Of a DNA stretch of 5,991 nucleotides, positions 4,659-5,991 are shown in pieces. The DNA lies in assembly GCA_947175585.1 (NCBI GenBank), contig CAMWNL010000125.1, positions 1 to 5,991 on the forward strand, given 5' to 3'. Positions within the stretch are counted from its first letter, which is position 1. Each line of letters begins with the position of its first letter. The notes beneath the pieces are model-generated. The model saw only the letters and a program-made list of their open reading frames with translations, did not search any database and had not been told where the DNA came from. The DNA comes from an uncultured Bacteroidales bacterium. GTDB taxonomy: Bacteria > Bacteroidota > Bacteroidia > Bacteroidales > Muribaculaceae. A program made the translations under genes and the position numbers.

Positions 4659-5991
4659 TTATACAAAGTAAGCTGCAAGGCCGCTCACTGACGAGATGTC
4701 GAGCAAGTGGCTGTAGAAACAGCTGACGATGCCGAGAAGAAGTATGCCTGCAACGGCAATCCACATGCCGAGGCGTTCGCTACATGATGAGCGGAACCAG
4801 GCAATCGGGCTTTCATCTTCGTTGATGAACATCGCTTTTACTACGAGGAGATAGTAGTAGAGAGAGATGATAGTGTTGATCAACGCTATCAGGACGAGAA
4901 CGTAGATCGCAATCGAACCCTGATTGATAGCAGAAGTGAAGATGAAAAATTTAGAGAAGAAGCCTGCAAAGGGAGGAATACCTGCGAGTGAGAACATCGC
5001 GAGCATCATCGCTACTGACAGACGGGGGTTAGTCTTGTAGAGACCGTTATAGTCGTCCATCGAAACACGGCCTGTTGCATTTTCGATAGCTCCGATAACA
5101 CCGAAAGCAGCGAGATTGGAGAAGATATACACAAGGATGTAGTATATCATCGCAGCCACGCCCATAGTGTTGAAAGCTATGATACCAAGCATGATGTAGC
5201 CGGCCTGAGATACAGACGAGAATGCGAGGAAGCGTTTCATGTTGCGCTGACGGATAGCGAAGAGGTTACCTACTGTGATTGTAAGGATAATGAGAGCATA
5301 GAGCATCCATTCCCAAACACGGCTATAAACCGAGCCGAATACCTGAGCAAGAATAACCATGAATGCAAACGCAGCCGCACCTTTTGAGATTACCGACAGA
5401 TAAGAGGTCACCGAAGTTGGCGCTCCCTGATATACGTCAGCAGTCCAAAGGTGGAAGGGAACAAGTGATAACTTGAAACCGATACCTGCAATCACAAACG
5501 CCACAGCCATCACAAGCATAAAGCTATACTGTGTTGTAAGGGCGAAATAGATATTCTCGAAATAGAGCGAACCGGTGAGACCGTAAACAAATGACAGACC
5601 CATCATGAATACTGCTGAAGAGAAGACTGCGGTCAACATATATTTGACAGCGGCTTCATGACTCTCATAGCGGTTCTTGTCGAGGGCTACCATCGCTGCG
5701 AGAGGGAGTGAAGCGGCCTCAAGACCGATGATGAAGAGAAGGAAGTGGCGTGCAGAGATCATGAGATACATACCGAAGAGAGTCACGAGCAACAACTCGT
5801 AGAACTCGCCGCGGCGATACTGCATTGGTTCTGAATTAGTCCATTTGATTGACTGGATGAGTACGATAAACACACCTACATTCAAAACATTTTTGATAGC
5901 GGCGATAATCGGTGATGTCACATACATGCCGGCAAACGTAGACGCGGATGTTTCGTTGACACAGCCACAGAAAATGCCGCCGATAGTCAAT
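4659..5991 (-). CDS. nuoN: NADH-quinone oxidoreductase subunit N (complex I), N-terminus beyond the window
   Basis: NuoN is one of the three antiporter-like proton-pumping membrane subunits of respiratory complex I. The window holds 443 codons plus one base; E. coli NuoN has 485, so about 40 N-terminal residues are missing. The TTG at 5990-5988 is internal, not a start. About twelve hydrophobic segments are visible. Key charged residues are all present, numbered from that TTG: Glu91 in IIGLEAASLPL, Lys173 in GFKLSLVPFHLW, Lys203 in SVISKGAAA and Lys347 in GFFSKFFIF. They correspond to Glu133, Lys217, Lys247 and Lys395 of the E. coli protein. VPFHLWTADVYQGAPTSV (177-194) is the family hallmark. 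Lys347 sits where NuoL and NuoM have an acidic residue, which supports NuoN. The gene is usually last in the nuo operon, and a terminator follows here; nuoM would be expected to the right. Confidence 0.96.
   Translation of the reverse strand, partial: LTIGGIFCGCVNETSASTFAGMYVTSPIIAAIKNVLNVGVFIVLIQSIKWTNSEPMQYRRGEFYELLLVTLFGMYLMISARHFLLFIIGLEAASLPLAAMVALDKNRYESHEAAVKYMLTAVFSSAVFMMGLSFVYGLTGSLYFENIYFALTTQYSFMLVMAVAFVIAGIGFKLSLVPFHLWTADVYQGAPTSVTSYLSVISKGAAAFAFMVILAQVFGSVYSRVWEWMLYALIILTITVGNLFAIRQRNMKRFLAFSSVSQAGYIMLGIIAFNTMGVAAMIYYILVYIFSNLAAFGVIGAIENATGRVSMDDYNGLYKTNPRLSVAMMLAMFSLAGIPPFAGFFSKFFIFTSAINQGSIAIYVLVLIALINTIISLYYYLLVVKAMFINEDESPIAWFRSSCSERLGMWIAVAGILLLGIVSCFYSHLLDISSVSGLAAYFV

Noticed and set aside
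5988..5990. TTG as the start codon of nuoN
   Set aside because: The frame stays open to the window edge, and about 40 family-conserved N-terminal residues are still missing, so the true start lies outside.

Overview
The window looks like chromosomal DNA of a gut-type Bacteroidota species. It has TAnnTTTG promoter elements, mostly weak ribosome binding sites, a DUF4270 lipoprotein and a short GT5-like 'glycogen synthase'. Both tRNAs lack an encoded CCA. Gene content and moderate GC suggest Bacteroidales, perhaps Muribaculaceae; the family is inferred, not proven.

Left part (1-660): the first 17 codons of a minus-strand gene for an exported or membrane protein run off the left edge. Next comes the C-terminal stub of a DDE transposase (plus strand), then a minus-strand tRNA-Met(CAU) with a clear terminator and a well-spaced -33/-7 promoter. 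A second, plus-oriented -7 element lies at 627-634.

Centre (664-3069): a plus-strand unit encodes a half-length GT5 (glycogen/starch synthase N-domain) protein with degenerate sugar-nucleotide motifs, then a 461-residue DUF4270 lipoprotein. After only 27 bases comes tRNA-Thr(CGU), and then a strong intrinsic terminator that may serve the whole unit.

Right part (3070-5991): a small outer-membrane beta-barrel protein (plus) overlaps tail-to-tail by 11 bases with a TrmH/SpoU-family RNA 2'-O-methyltransferase (minus). Upstream of that gene on the minus strand, and separated from it by an intrinsic terminator, is nuoN of respiratory complex I. Its N-terminus lies beyond the right edge. nuoN is normally the last gene of the nuo operon, and the terminator fits that.

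Most of the window is ordinary housekeeping and envelope sequence. I see no defence system, CRISPR array or intact mobile element. The item most worth a second look is the GT5-like protein, which seems to keep the fold but not the active-site motifs and sits directly upstream of a surface-type lipoprotein. The base mismatches in both tRNAs come next.
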